64,000 nt of DNA, from assembly GCF_029784135.1 (NCBI RefSeq), contig NC_073745.1, forward strand, positions 160,159,335-160,223,334, given 5' to 3'. Shown here piece after piece: positions 1-10,689 of the stretch (its first letter is position 1; every line of letters begins with the position of its first letter). Under the pieces are notes generated by a model that saw nothing but the letters and a program-made list of their open reading frames with translations, did no database searches and was not told the DNA's origin. The stretch comes from Toxorhynchites rutilus septentrionalis (Eukaryota; Arthropoda; Insecta; Diptera; Culicidae). Made by a program: the position numbers and the translations under genes.

Positions 1-504
1 TCAGATATATACTCGACAAAAAAGTTAGCGAAAGAGAGTGCAAAGTGCAAAGGGATTTTTGAAATGCTGTTACTTCTTGAAAAATCAACGTATGAAGATG
101 AGATGCATATCATTTTGAAGCTTAAACTTTCTTGTTTTGGAATATGCTATGGAATTTTTTTTTATTTTCATCTGGGTGTATGTAGATGTAGAGGACAAAA
201 ATATCAGGAAGTAATACGATTTCTTTCTGTTTTTTCTAACTTTTTGAAGACTAACACAATTTTTTGCTAACCGATTCAGCAACAGATCCAATTAATCTTA
301 TTAAACAGCTTTTATTTGATTCCTATAACGTTCATGTAGGACCTTTACATACAAAGATATGTTTTGTTTGAATGAAAAGTTACCGCTTACACTCCAATAA
401 ATTTAGTATAAAGTTAATTTGTTGCTTTGACGAAAAAAATAATTTGAATTTTTTGCAGTAATTTTAAAAAATTACGTGTCAAAATTACGTTTTTTATAGT
501 GTTT
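1..504. other. AT-rich non-coding sequence
   Basis: I see no recognisable gene, RNA or repeat boundary here. The short open frames on both strands overlap each other, have no recognisable motifs and look like chance frames. Confidence 0.5.
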
Positions 505-515
505 TAGAAAATGTT

Positions 516-785
516 GACGGCGCCTGTGGTTGTGTGGTTAGCGTAACAGCCTCATAATCCGATCGGCCTGGGTTCAATCCCAGCTGGCGTCGTTGGGATT
601 TTATGAGGCGAAAAATCTCTGGTTACGTCTTCCTTCAGAGGGGAAGTAAAAGAAGTTGGCCCGGCTCATGAGTTGTTGAGTCTGATAGGTAGGAACAGGT
701 GGAGTCGCCTCCCTGATGTCGGTGATTGGCACTGAAGGGGCGGAAATAGGCCGACGGAAAATAAGCGAAGATAAAAAAAAATAAA
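516..785 (+). mobile_element. tRNA-derived SINE, family A
   Basis: The head looks like a tRNA gene: an A-box-like TGTGGTTAGCGTAA near 532-545 and a B-box-like GGTTCAATCCC near 571-581. It continues about 200 bp past the tRNA-like part and ends in an A-rich tail (about 772-785). An 11-bp target-site duplication, TAGAAAATGTT, flanks it at 505-515 and 786-796. This is a retroposed SINE of about 270 bp, not a functional tRNA gene, because the tRNA-like part does not fold into a complete cloverleaf by eye and is fused to a body. Transcription would be from the internal Pol III boxes. Confidence 0.8.
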
Positions 786-796
786 TAGAAAATGTT

Positions 797-1798
797 CTGT
801 AATTTTGCAAATATTGCAGTAAATTTGAATGTTAGCATGTAAATTTTTAGCATAAACTCCTGTGAACATTTCATATTGATACATTCAGCCGTTTTTTCTA
901 GCCGATCGATCAAAGTTTGGAGTAAATTAGAGTAACACTCCATCGCACACTGTACCAAAATTACAAAATGATATATCCAAATAAACGATTCGTAACTCTC
1001 GTGTTCATGCGTTTGTGGAAAGATGGATATTCACACATATAATGACGTGATAATACTCACACATATAATCACGTATTCTCACATATACACACAAACTCCA
1101 CCGCTCGAATTATTACTTTGAAAATGATGTTTATTTATATCCTTTCTGGAGTGCATTCAACTTATTGTGCAGATAGTTCCATCAGCAGAAATTTCATCTT
1201 GTTGATGATCATTCTCATCCGAAGATGACAGTATAAACATTCTTCTTGGTCTACGTAAATTGATTCTCTTCACTTTTGCTCTCTGAGGAAACAAACATTT
1301 TTTCTTATGATTGATCATCTATATTTCAGATACTTGTCAAATTTTTAGAATTTAATTACATAAACACCTTGATCGATATCAGAAAAGTCTTCTCTTGAAT
1401 CTGTTACGCTCTAGATATGCATATCGGCATTTTTGTTTATAGTTTTATCACTAGATAAAAATATATATTCAGAAAATTGTTAAATACAAATAATACAAAT
1501 ATAATACAAATATTCACAACTTACTTACACTGCAAACTACAATAACTGTTTTTTTTAAATCAACCCAATTGTCCACAATATTGTATGTATTTAAACTGCA
1601 CTAATTTCAACCTTACCTATTTCTACCGTATACAACAACTGTCAATGAGGAAATTAAATTGCATCATGACATATTACAAAAATTTAAAATTTCCCAAATT
1701 TTGTGGTTTAGAAGCAGTGATTGTTCCGGAAATTTTGATTGGCTGGAACCGTTGTGGCTGATTGACGTTTTTTCTAAGCAATTTTGGTATCAGAAACA
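797..1798. other. Non-coding, small local tandem repeat
   Basis: No gene is visible. Around 1030-1085 the phrase TCACACATATAAT is repeated with an intervening ACGT-containing segment, a small imperfect tandem repeat. The rest is AT-rich and unremarkable. Confidence 0.4.
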
Positions 1799-1802
1799 TT
1801 AA

Positions 1803-2012
1803 AACCACGACCGGTCATTTTGACCGGTCGGTAGAAATAGGTATACCACATATACATATCAGAAAATTTTGAAGTGAGAGACAAAAATAATTTATAAAAT
1901 TGATCAATACATGAATTAAAAAAAAGTCATAACATCATTAAAAAATATAAAAAATAATTTCAATACAAAATTTTGCGATCAAACTTATTTTGACCGGTTG
2001 GTAGTTCTAGTG
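1803..2012. mobile_element. Possible piggyBac-type MITE
   Basis: The block is flanked by TTAA at 1799-1802 and 2013-2016, the target site used by piggyBac elements. Read inward from the right, the end is CACTAGAACTACCAACCGG, which resembles the CCCTAGAA-type ends of piggyBac. Both ends carry ACCGGTCA motifs, and the left end holds the palindrome GACCGGTCATTTTGACCGGTC. The two ends match only partly, and there is no coding sequence, so this is at best a non-autonomous copy. Confidence 0.4.
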
Positions 2013-2016
2013 TTAA

Positions 2017-3180
2017 TCAGTGCCATGAAATTGAGAATGTTCGCTACATCGAGTGAGTAGTGTATTCGGACAACCAAACCGTGTGCGTTTATACAACACA
2101 TGATGTTCGATACACAAGTCTAAGACAACATCCGGAGTTTGATCACCGTCACATTTGCTCAAATTGTATCCGAATCATATTGATTTAGACTTGATTAGGG
2201 GGAACCGTGCACCGGTGACATGCTGCAGCGAAAGATTGCGAAAAATGCATTCACATGAGCCAACGCCGAATTCATCACAGTCGGATCATTATTTGATTCT
2301 TTTCTCGCTTCGTTCGATTTTTTTTGTGCAGCCATTTAAAGAATGCAATATGGGATCGTTGGCTCTAATAACTTTTGAATCAGATTGAAAGGTATCGTAA
2401 TGTCTGACGTGGTGATTTTCAATGTATAAAAATATAACATATTCTCAGAACTGTGTGGCAAATCTGACCGTGTTCAGTATGACTTTTAAATTGCCCAATC
2501 ATCCTAATTAGGAGTGTATGTCACATATCTGCCCAGTTCCAGAGCTTCTTCTAATCTTTTACTTGTGATTCCGAATCCACCGCACATGAAAAAACACAAA
2601 TCTTTTTTATTACAACCGCAAAACAAGGGGTTGGTGTTCAGCCTGTGAATCACCCTTTTTTCGGCCGCCTGCCTCTTTTTATTGTGGTCCTTTTGCGGAT
2701 CATGTGTACCAGATTAAGCCTCTTAAGGCATATGTTTTCCCCCAGGGGGAGACACTTTAAGTTATTAAATTGCGGATTAAACTCATAAATAATTTTAAGT
2801 ATGTGTTCGCTGTGAACGGAAAATAAGGGTGAAGGGGTGATGTATGGCATGATTTCGGTTCGGGCATCACTACTTACATCGAAAACCATCAATGGCATGT
2901 GTGCTTTATGTCTAATTGCGTTTCATCGGGATTAATTTCTTTCAAATATATGATTTGTACAATCAAATCTTCTTTCCAAAAAAAAACGAAAGCCTGTTTG
3001 TCACATTAAAAAGTATGTCATTTTCTCATTACAAACAAATATAATTAGTCCAGTATTTTCGAGTTAAACAAGTTCCGCAAATTATACAAAAGGATCAATC
3101 AACCCGCAGAGCAAGAAAAAAACTGCGTCATGTGGTAATTTCAATTACCATCCATTTAATTTCAACTGTTAATATATTCA
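2017..3180. other. Non-coding, no feature seen
   Basis: Frames on both strands are short and lack recognisable motifs. Composition becomes less AT-rich after about 3180, approaching the candidate exon. Confidence 0.4.
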
Positions 3181-3355
3181 GCAAACTTCCAGACGCAGCC
3201 AGCCAAAGTCCCGCGCGGTTCACCGAAGGCGGCGGCAAAAATACAATCATCAAATAAATCACCGCGGACCAGTTTTTGTGCCGTGAAACTACTGTCGTTT
3301 GCTCTTATCATGTTCCACCTTTACAATCTAGATATTTCTTGTTGCATGTGTTTTC

Positions 3356-3450
3356 ATGTCTCGTCGCTCCGCTCTCAGCTTCTGGTTGCTGCTGCTGATG
3401 GCTCCGTTCTCCATATCAATCACACACGCCGGCTCCGCTGGTCGACCGGG
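3356..3450 (+). CDS. Candidate first coding exon with signal peptide (partial gene)
   Basis: From the ATG at 3356 the frame reads MSRRSALSFWLLLLMAPF and then SISITHAGSAGRP, followed by a TGA at 3452-3454. The first residues are basic (RR). They are followed by a hydrophobic core of about 16 residues (LSFWLLLLMAPFSISI) and a plausible signal-peptidase site after THA, around residue 25. A GT at 3451-3452 (GGG|GTGATA) is an acceptable splice donor that removes the stop. The exon would then end in phase 2 after 31 codons. The sequence from about 3180 is richer in GC than its surroundings, as expected for a 5' UTR and exon, and an upstream ATG (3309) opens a very short uORF. The sequence around the ATG is a weak Kozak context. 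No later exon could be joined, so the product (secreted or membrane protein) is unknown. A chance frame remains possible. Confidence 0.45.
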
Positions 3451-3454
3451 GTGA

Positions 3455-4018
3455 TATGGTCGGGGGTCTAGACGCACCACAGTTGGACTCAGCTGAAATG
3501 CAAGTGTTTCAGAGAGATGCGCAACGACCGAATGCAACGGCCCAATTTCTTGCGGTCACAGAACTCTCAGCTTGTAATTTCATAATTATTTTGCACAAAA
3601 AAAACACACCGAAACACACACACAAACGGGTAGCGTTCAATACAATGCGGAGGTTGGAAAATTCTTGTTCGCGAAATCGTGCGGACACAGGGTTGAAATT
3701 GAGGCTTTTTGAAAAAAAAATTACGTCAATTGATATTACATCATTGATATCATACTGAACAATTATAAACTACCGTTTGGTGGAAATATCTAAACAATTT
3801 TTCTTTTCTATTGAAAGAAGCTGGTAAAAATATTTTCTTGATAGATTTATGAACCCATTCGAACTACCGAAGTACCGCATTCACATCACTCATTCTGAGC
3901 TTATGCTCAATTTGTAAAATTTATATATGTTACAGATAGAGCCATTCCATGCCAAACCGATATAGCGGCTCACAGTTTTTGTATCTTGTTCCTTGTCATC
4001 CGTATTTTTTCTTTATTA
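3455..4018. other. Non-coding, possibly intronic
   Basis: If the preceding exon is real, this is the beginning of its intron. The 100-residue + strand frame at 3456-3758 shows no family motif, and I do not call it. Confidence 0.35.
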
Positions 4019-4841
4019 GGGTGCCCGTATCAATTTAAGTGTGGTTCAGAAAATCAATTTTTCTCATTTTTTTTTTCCAAAAATGAATTGTTCGAAGTGT
4101 CATAACTTTTAAACTACTGGACCGATTCAGATGATCGACATATCAAATTGGAGCCAATGAGCTACTATATTACACATGGCTCGAAATTTTTTTTTGTAAT
4201 CCTTAATTGTATTTGTTTTTCGAATAGTTTACATGGTCAAAGATATTCAGTACAATAGATCAAACTAATGGTCGCAGTGGTACAATGCTCCTACAGAAGA
4301 ATGGTCAAAGATAGGGGGCGCTATATTTTTTCGATAGTTTTTTTGAGTCATGATTTTTCAAAGTTAATATGTTTTGGTTGCGCTTAAGGTAGCCTAATGA
4401 AAAATATAACAGATGAGCTAATTTTATTCCGCACCTGTCATTTTCATAGTTGGAAACCATAACTATCTCTTATCAAAATATTGAATCTAATCAAAATGTG
4501 TATCGATATTCCTTATAGCCCGGAAAGTATTTATTATCTAAATTCAATCTAATCAATCTATGAGATACAAAAGTAATCATACAATCAATAATAAATACAA
4601 TCAATAAATTAATTTTAAACTATAAAAAACAAATACATTCAATAATTATGAAAACGAAATCCTATTTTTTTTGAAAGTGTAATATTTTCCCAGAGAAGAC
4701 TAGCTCATCGGTTTCAATTTGATATGTCGATCATCTGAATCGGCCAAGTAGTTCAAAAGTTATGAATTCAATAAAGTCATTTTTGTAAAGAAGAGGAAAA
4801 ATAGATTTTTCGGACCACTCGAAAATGGAAATGGACGACTT
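4019..4841. mobile_element. Non-autonomous DNA element with long terminal inverted repeats
   Basis: The left 145 bp (4019-4165) and the right 140 bp (4700-4841) are imperfect inverted copies of each other. Clear paired blocks include GATGATCGACATATCAAATT on the left and its complement AATTTGATATGTCGATCATC on the right, and AGTGTGGTTCAGAAAATC against the complement of a segment ending at 4841. There is no transposase frame inside. The flanks (TTA on both sides) may be a short target-site duplication. I cannot assign a superfamily. Confidence 0.6.
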
Positions 4842-5589
4842 AATGAAAAAATTAAAAAATGCGGGTCCAATATTTTGCGATAAGGAATTATAAATTTGTA
4901 TGATATTTTAACGACACACAAAATCTTGTTTATCGTGTATAAAAACTCAAAATGTTGCTGAGGAAGTCAGATTTGAAAGTGATGTGAAATCTAATATTTC
5001 AGCCAAAACATACAGCTTGGTGAGATCCTTAGCGCTTTCGTTGACTATCTCTCAGTTCAGCGGCTATCTTCCCAAACCATGCTCTGTGTTTTGTTATAAT
5101 TTATTATGCTGATGCACTTTTGGAAACGTTGATCGTCTTTAAGATTTGTATGACCACGTTTGAGTTGACCAAACCCATTTCTCTATTGTTTTAACTAGAG
5201 TAAAATAGTCCTTAAGAAAAAAAGAAAAAGAAAATCATTTGAGGAGCAGTGATTACCCCTAAGGTGTAGGAGAAACAAAAGCATATTCTGCAATCAGTGC
5301 TAGAATTAAAAGGAATTGATTATCGTAATGCATCGACATCTGAACACTTAAGCATTTACGAGGATAACACCAACTATTAGAAAATAATGCTATAGCAAAG
5401 CATCAAGCAGTACCATTCCAATAGAATAAAAAGGCATTCATGCAAGTTATGAATTACCGAAATCCACAAAATCATATTATATTTGCTCAAAATTTGAACA
5501 TTTTTTTGACTACGCTGTGATTTTTGCTTCAAATTCCGGACACATGTTGTCAGCAGCATTTCTTTGAGAGAAATTAGTTATTGACTTTT
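4842..5589. other. Non-coding, no feature seen
   Basis: AT-rich, with no coding motifs or clear repeat boundary. Confidence 0.4.
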
Positions 5590-5976
5590 GTAAAGTTTTT
5601 ATGGGATCATTGTCAGCTGAGTTCTGAGCGGATGTTGAATATCTGATATTTTTTTTTATTAATTTATTTAATAAAACGACTACCTCACGACACAAGATGA
5701 ATGCCCTGTGGCCATGGTCTTCATGCTGAGAAACAAAACAAAATGCTTTTGATATTTGAATAGAAATATCAAATCTGTTCAAAGAACAGACGACATTCAT
5801 ATAGAACAGGCAGATAAATCGAAAAACAAAATAATTTTTCAAGAATTTATTCGACAAAGATCGATTTAGCAAAGATCGATTCTTTGGTACCGATTTAATC
5901 AGTGGATCGATCCCTACGACGTTTGGAAAATCGATTCAATAAGATCGATCTTTTTATAAAGATCGCCCAATCCTAG
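5590..5976. repeat. GATCGAT-rich hAT-like repeat end
   Basis: The segment from about 5850 is rich in AAGATCGAT and ATCGATT motifs and stops at CGCCCAATCCTAG (5976). The same terminal phrase ends a GATCGAT-rich block at 38685. Read inward, TAGGATTGGGCGATC resembles hAT termini. An upstream piece at 5598-5625 (ATGGGATCATTGTCAGCTGA) recurs inverted at 38253-38276. No target duplication was found, so the superfamily is a guess. Confidence 0.4.
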
Positions 5977-5989
5977 TTACAAAACATAT

Positions 5990-6781
5990 AAATCTTCAGA
6001 ATATGCCTCAGTGCCACTCTGCAAACTGCCTATTGGACTCATGAGTGTTACTAATGGATCCACGTTTCATCTATTGTCAAAAAAACGTCGAAAGAAGTCC
6101 TCGATTACGCTTTAACAACGCCAAACCGGCTGTTGAATCATCAACGCGCCGCTGTTTTTGGGCGAAGGTCAGCAAACGCGGCACCCATCGCACAGATAGC
6201 TTTTTCATGTCCAAATGTCTTGCAAAATGTATCCCACTTGTTCTTTTGAAATGGCTAGGGCCTCAGCTAGTACACCCGTGGCCGAGTGGTTAACGTCTCA
6301 CATTATCATGCCGGGTGTTCGGGTTCGATTTCCGTTCTGGTCCGGGGGTTTTTCATCAAAGAAATTTCCTTCGACTTGCTCTGTGGTCACGCGTATTCTA
6401 GAACTTGCCACTCCAGAATACATTAAAGGCGTGTTATTCGGCATAGAAATGTCAACTAAGTATTAATAAATGACACTAGTTAATGCATACGTTGAGACGG
6501 CAAAAGTTCCACATGGAACGTTAACACCATTCAAGAAGAAGAAGAAGAAGAAGGGCCTCAGCTAGCTCGCGTAACTTCACTTCGTAACTTCACGATCGTT
6601 CAAAATTCGTAACTTCTCGATCGTTCAAAATAAGTTGTCGCATTTGTTTTACGATTTCTGAATGCATAACCTCTATTGGAACAATGTGCATCTGCGGTGC
6701 TTTTTTAAATTCATTAAACCACCAATAAACTGTTGTTCTCGAAGGAGCAGAAGTGGAATAACATTTCGTCAGCAACTGCAT
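5990..6781 (-). pseudogene. Degenerate mariner-family transposase, interrupted by a SINE
   Basis: Read on the minus strand, the segment begins with a helix-turn-helix part (CYSTSAPSRTTVYWWFNEFK, then LILNDREVT), as in the N-terminal domain of mariner transposases. It continues with RELAEALAISKEQVGYIL and MKKLSVRWVPRLLT, the conserved WVP(R)LLT region, and then ALLKRNR, just before the first catalytic aspartate region, which is corrupted (near 6060-6100). The frame is broken by stops and shifts. A SINE (6271-6551) sits inside, and removing it with one copy of its duplication makes the protein similarity continuous. A related fragment lies at 59990-60230. This is a dead element, and no terminal repeats were located. 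Confidence 0.75.
6271..6551 (+). mobile_element. tRNA-derived SINE, family B (Feilai-like), copy 1
   Basis: The head GTGGCCGAGTGGTTAACG (A box) and GGTTCGATTTCC (B box) resembles a Ser/Leu-type tRNA. The body of about 200 bp is shared with copies at 13053, 41048, 44479 and, more divergently, 47015. The tail is a GAA trinucleotide run. A 14-bp duplication, AGGGCCTCAGCTAG, flanks it at 6257-6270 and 6552-6565. It was inserted into the mariner remnant described separately. The name Feilai (an Aedes SINE) is suggested by host and structure only. Confidence 0.85.
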
Positions 6782-8227
6782 TGATTGTTAAGGGGTTTCC
6801 CCATTAAAGAACAATGTTTGATCAAAATACTATATTTCTGATTTTCTATTTTTTATACGAATATACTCAGATAGTGACACTTAAACAATTGTAATTTGTG
6901 AACAAATAATCGAAATATCATGAAACTTCACACATAAGATGAACCTCTCGGAATGAATCTTGTTCATTTTTAGTGGCACCATCTGTTGAAGAATACCGGG
7001 ACTTTTCAGTACGTCTGACACTACAATAAATTGTTTCATTAGTACCTACATATTTGTACGGCATCTATGCATGTTTCAACCATGTGTCACCGCGAGTGAC
7101 GCACCGGGAAAATTTCTGTCAAAAGAAACGGCATACATATAACTAATTTATTTGAGAAGATTGTTTTTGCTGCGATTGAATGTCCCATTCCTTACATTTC
7201 GCTCCTTCCATTCCACTTGCCTTGTGATCACCCGTTGCGTACTGTTCGCGTTGTGTAGTATTCAGGGGGGTGGGAGCAGAGGATTCTCCACTGTTTATGC
7301 TTTGTGCAGAGCGATACATGTTTTTCTGTTGTTACACGTAAACCTGCTGAACGACACTATTCCGATCAGCAGCTCCGAATCGATCGATCGATCACTTGGG
7401 CTTTCTTGATTGATTTTGTGAAATCAATTATATATTACCGAATATTTGCTCCAGCTTGAAGTATGTGACGGATGGTTGAAAAGCTGGTTGAATGTTCTCG
7501 CATGTCCGTGACCGTTGTCCGTCTTTTTGCGATCAAACAATATAGAGATGAGCGCAAACACGAAGTACCACAATAAGGTCCCGGAGGAGATTTGACTTTT
7601 GTTTTTGTTCCACAGCTACTCAGCGGAGTATTGAGCAATAAATGCACCAACAAGAAAAAACCACAAGAAAACAGTTTTTCTGCTGTCGTTCATATTAGAA
7701 CTTAGAATTGGGATATATCTCGCGTAACTTTTGGAAAGATCCAATGTAACATTTATGCCAACACAAGAAAAACGAAGCTGAAGACCGGAACCTTGTTCCG
7801 CGAATTGTTTTAAAACGAATAGAGCTTTATCACTTTTTTTTACCACTAACAGTCAACAATAACTCTGAAAAACCAATCGTAACTGTTGTTACGTGATTCT
7901 AGTTTAAAGTTGAAGCTTCAGAGTGAAAAATGTTACATTGGACGTTTTGACTGATCGCGTTGTACATTGGAAAAATTACGTTGCACGACAAAAATCTGTA
8001 CATTGGAATTTTTTCTACCGGTGATAAAAAGATGAAGAGGATAGATACTTGAACGATTGTTTTTTCAATACATTCAATGTTTGAAAACTTATAGGGTGTA
8101 TCCATTGACTCGATTTGTTTACATTTGGAATCATCGGTCGATAGCGGCATTCGTGAGCATTTGATAGTAGAACTGCTACTTTCACCAAAAAATGCGGCTC
8201 CGTTCAGTTCGGCTGCAGAAAAGAAAT
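6782..8227. other. Non-coding, short inverted motifs
   Basis: No gene is seen. CCAATGTAACATTT (7739-7752) and AAATGTTACATTGG (7927-7940) form an inverted pair about 175 bp apart, and GTACATTGGA recurs at 7962 and 7998. This hints at a small decayed TIR element, not a gene. Confidence 0.35.
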
Positions 8228-8481
8228 GAGGGGCTTAGAATGCAAGGGGTGTAAGTGACTTGATCGATTTCTCTTCATCAACTTTTTATTTAGTTAATAA
8301 CTCAACTGCAAAAACGTTCCAATTTAAGTTTGCTATAGAATCCGATAGATGAGGTTCTGACCTACCTTCCACATTGTGAAAACAGTTGGGAATGTGTTTG
8401 CTGCGAAGTTATGACCAAAAGAGAGAGTCGATGTAGAGAAATCGAACAAATCACTTACACCCCTTTCATTCTAAGCCCCTC
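8228..8481. mobile_element. MITE, 254 bp, family M, copy 1
   Basis: The ends are near-perfect inverted repeats: GAGGGGCTTAGAATG plus AAGGGGTGTAAGTGA on the left, mirrored on the right, about 31 bp with one mismatch. AAAT at 8224-8227 and 8482-8485 is a 4-bp target duplication. A second copy of this family is at 12748-13011. There is no coding capacity. Confidence 0.85.
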
Positions 8482-8485
8482 AAAT

Positions 8486-9160
8486 AGGATTGGAAGAGAA
8501 GAGCATAGTGATTGGAGGGCTAGCTAGAACATTCTCATGTTGCTCCGCAATCACAATTAAAAGGATTTCATCCTCTTCGTCTTCTTCTCCATGTTGAATT
8601 ATAGAGTCTTTAAACGTTTGCAGTTCATTCGTCTCTAGCCCTGAGAAGAACCCTTGGGAAAAACTCAATCCAAACTTCTTCTCCACCTGCCTTTTCAAAG
8701 ACACTTCATTGTCGTTCGACGCTCATCAGTAGACCGTATCCGCTTCAGCAAATGTCAAACGACGCTCTCGAAATGGATTTCCGAGCGGGCGCCATAGCTT
8801 ATAAACCGATTTAAATAACCTGTTTTCGAAGCAATTTTCAAGCTATTGAAACAAGTTTCCGGGTCAATAATAAATAATCATATAACTCTTGGGCATTTCA
8901 TTTTTCGAATAAAGTGATAACAATACCGCTACGTTTAGCTGGAAAAGAATTATTAACGCTCAAATGAGGAATCGATTTCTCCTCGAAAATATCCAACACA
9001 AATAATACCCCTCTCCCCGCCAATTAGAATCATTGATCGATTGTGGCATTCGTCAACAAATGATATTAAAACTCCTGCTTTCATCAAACAGTATGGTTTT
9101 TTTGATATGGTGGAATATTCTCAACACCATATCAAACATTTCGTATTCTCCGCTATCAAG
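8486..9160. other. Non-coding; contains a relative of the 57.3-kb repeat
   Basis: The stretch near 8867-8925 (ATCATATAACTCTTGGGC and following) matches in inverted orientation the sequence near 57340-57395. It is therefore a decayed member of the GACGTAG-palindrome repeat family. No gene is seen. Confidence 0.4.
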
Positions 9161-9162
9161 TC

Positions 9163-9412
9163 TGTTACGATCCGGTTCAAAGAATCGGACAAAAGAAAGA
9201 TAACACCCATTTATCTCTCAATCACTTTATTACAACTAAAAACAAAACTATAAAAACATACACTAAAACACTTCAACACTATCATATCCGCAACGCATCC
9301 TGGATCCGCACCTTGAAAAGGGATCAGAAAGTGAATTGAGCATAAAATAATACGTATTGTTACTTACCCTTTTCGTCTGGAACAATTACCTGCAAAAATA
9401 TAAATATTGTTA
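9163..9412. other. Possible LTR-like sequence split by mariner copy 1
   Basis: The sequence TGTTACGATCCGG at 9163 resembles the TGTTAC start of some insect BEL/Pao LTRs. After the mariner at 9415-10687 similar-looking sequence continues, with ACTTACCC followed by CGTTCCGTC on the right echoing ACTTACCC and TTTTCGTC on the left. No gag or pol frame and no second LTR was found, so this is only a suggestion. Confidence 0.2.
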
Positions 9413-9414
9413 TA

Positions 9415-10687
9415 TTAGGCTGTCAAAAAAGTCCTGCGGTATTTCCGCGAGGTGTCGTTGTAAGCGCGTAGTTCTAGTTGTATTCATTGTATCGAGTCAT
9501 ACTATAGCTTGTTGGAAAGGTATAATATAGTCCTTGACAGTGTTTTGTTTGGTTAAGTCGTTCGTGAGTTATAGTGTCGCAAATATGGAGCAAAATAAAG
9601 AGAAAATCCGACATATTTTACAGTACTACTATGACAAAGGCAAAAATGCATCTCAAGCTGCCAATAAAATTTGTGCAGTTTATGGACCCGATACAGTTTC
9701 CATTTCCACCGCACAACGATGGTTTTAACGTTTTCGTTCTGGTGTAGAGGTCGTCGAAGATGCGCCACGCTCCGGAAGGCCTGTCGTCGAAAATTGCGAC
9801 AAAATCGCTGAATTAGCCGAGAAAGACCGGCATAGTAGCAGCCGTAGCATCGGCCAAGAGCTGGGGATAAGTCATCAAACCGTTATTAACCATTTGAAGA
9901 AGCTTGGATTCACAAAGAAGCTCGATGTATGGGTGCCACACACGTTGACGCAAAAAAAACATCTTTGACCGAATCGACGCATGTGAATCGCTGCTGAATC
10001 GCAACAAAATCGACCCGTTTCTGAAGCGGATGGTGACTGGCGATGAAAAGTGGGTCACTTACGACAACGTGAAGCGCAAACGGTCGTGTTCGAAGCCCGC
10101 TGAAGCGGCTCAGACGGTGGCCAAGCCCTCATTAACGGCCAGGAAGGTTCTGCTGTGTGTTTGGTGGGATTGTCAAGGAATAATCTATTATGAGCTGCTT
10201 CCATATGGCCAAACGCTCAATTCGGACCTGTACTGCCAACAACTGGACCGCTTGAATGTAGCACTCATGAAGAAGAGGCCATCTTTGATAAACAGAGGCC
10301 GCATTGTCTTCCATCAGGACAACGCCCGGCCACACACTTCTTTGGTGACGCGCCAGAAGCTCCGGGAGCTCGGATGGGAGGTTCTTTTGCATCCGCCGTA
10401 TAGTCCGGACCTTGCACCAAGTGACTACCACCTGTTTTTGTCCATGGCGAACGAGCTAGGTAGTCAGAAGTTAGCCACAAAAGAGGCCTGAGAAAATTGG
10501 CTATCCGAGATTTTTGCCAATAAGGAAGCGAGCTTCTATAACAGGGGTATTATGAAGTTGGCACCTCGTTGGGAACAAGTCATCGAACAAAACGGCGCAT
10601 ATTTGACTTAAAACAGATGATTGCAACTAATTTTATGAACAAATGAAAATTCAAAAAAAATACCGCAGGACTTTTTTGACAGCCTAA
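9415..10687 (+). mobile_element. mariner (DD34D) element, copy 1, inactive
   Basis: The element is bounded by TTAGGCTGTCAAAAAAGTCC and its inverted copy, with TA target duplications at 9413-9414 and 10688-10689. At 1273 bp it is the usual size for mariner. It shares its whole length with the minus-strand copy at 30787-32060. The encoded transposase is broken (see 9585-10611). Confidence 0.95.
9585..10611 (+). pseudogene. mariner transposase with two stops and one frameshift
   Basis: The ATG at 9585 starts MEQNKEKIRHILQYYYDKGK, the N-terminal helix-turn-helix of a mariner transposase. Three lesions are visible against the sister copy: TTT TAA at 9723-9728 where the sister has CAA, an extra A in the run at 9952-9959 (8 versus 7), and TGA at 10489-10491 where the sister has TGT. 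The catalytic pieces survive: GDEKWVTYD, HQDNARPHT and YSPDLAPSDYHLF, with 34 residues between the second and third aspartates (DD34D). The normal product cuts and pastes its own DNA at TA sites in the nucleus. This copy cannot make full-length protein. Confidence 0.95.
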
Positions 10688-10689
10688 TA

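Noticed and set aside
516..590. tRNA gene
   Set aside because: A- and B-box-like sequences are present, but the block is the head of a 270-bp SINE with an A-rich tail and an 11-bp target duplication. The same applies to the tRNA-like heads at 6271, 13053, 35323, 41322 (minus), 44479, 47015 and 47546 (minus).
3283..3471. 62-codon frame overlapping the signal-peptide exon
   Set aside because: It is in a different phase, starts at GTG, and lacks the signal-peptide organisation. It is a shadow of the frame at 3356.
5510..5872. 120-codon minus-strand gene
   Set aside because: No recognisable motif, and part of it is a repeat shared with 38.25 kb. No splice or start context supports it.
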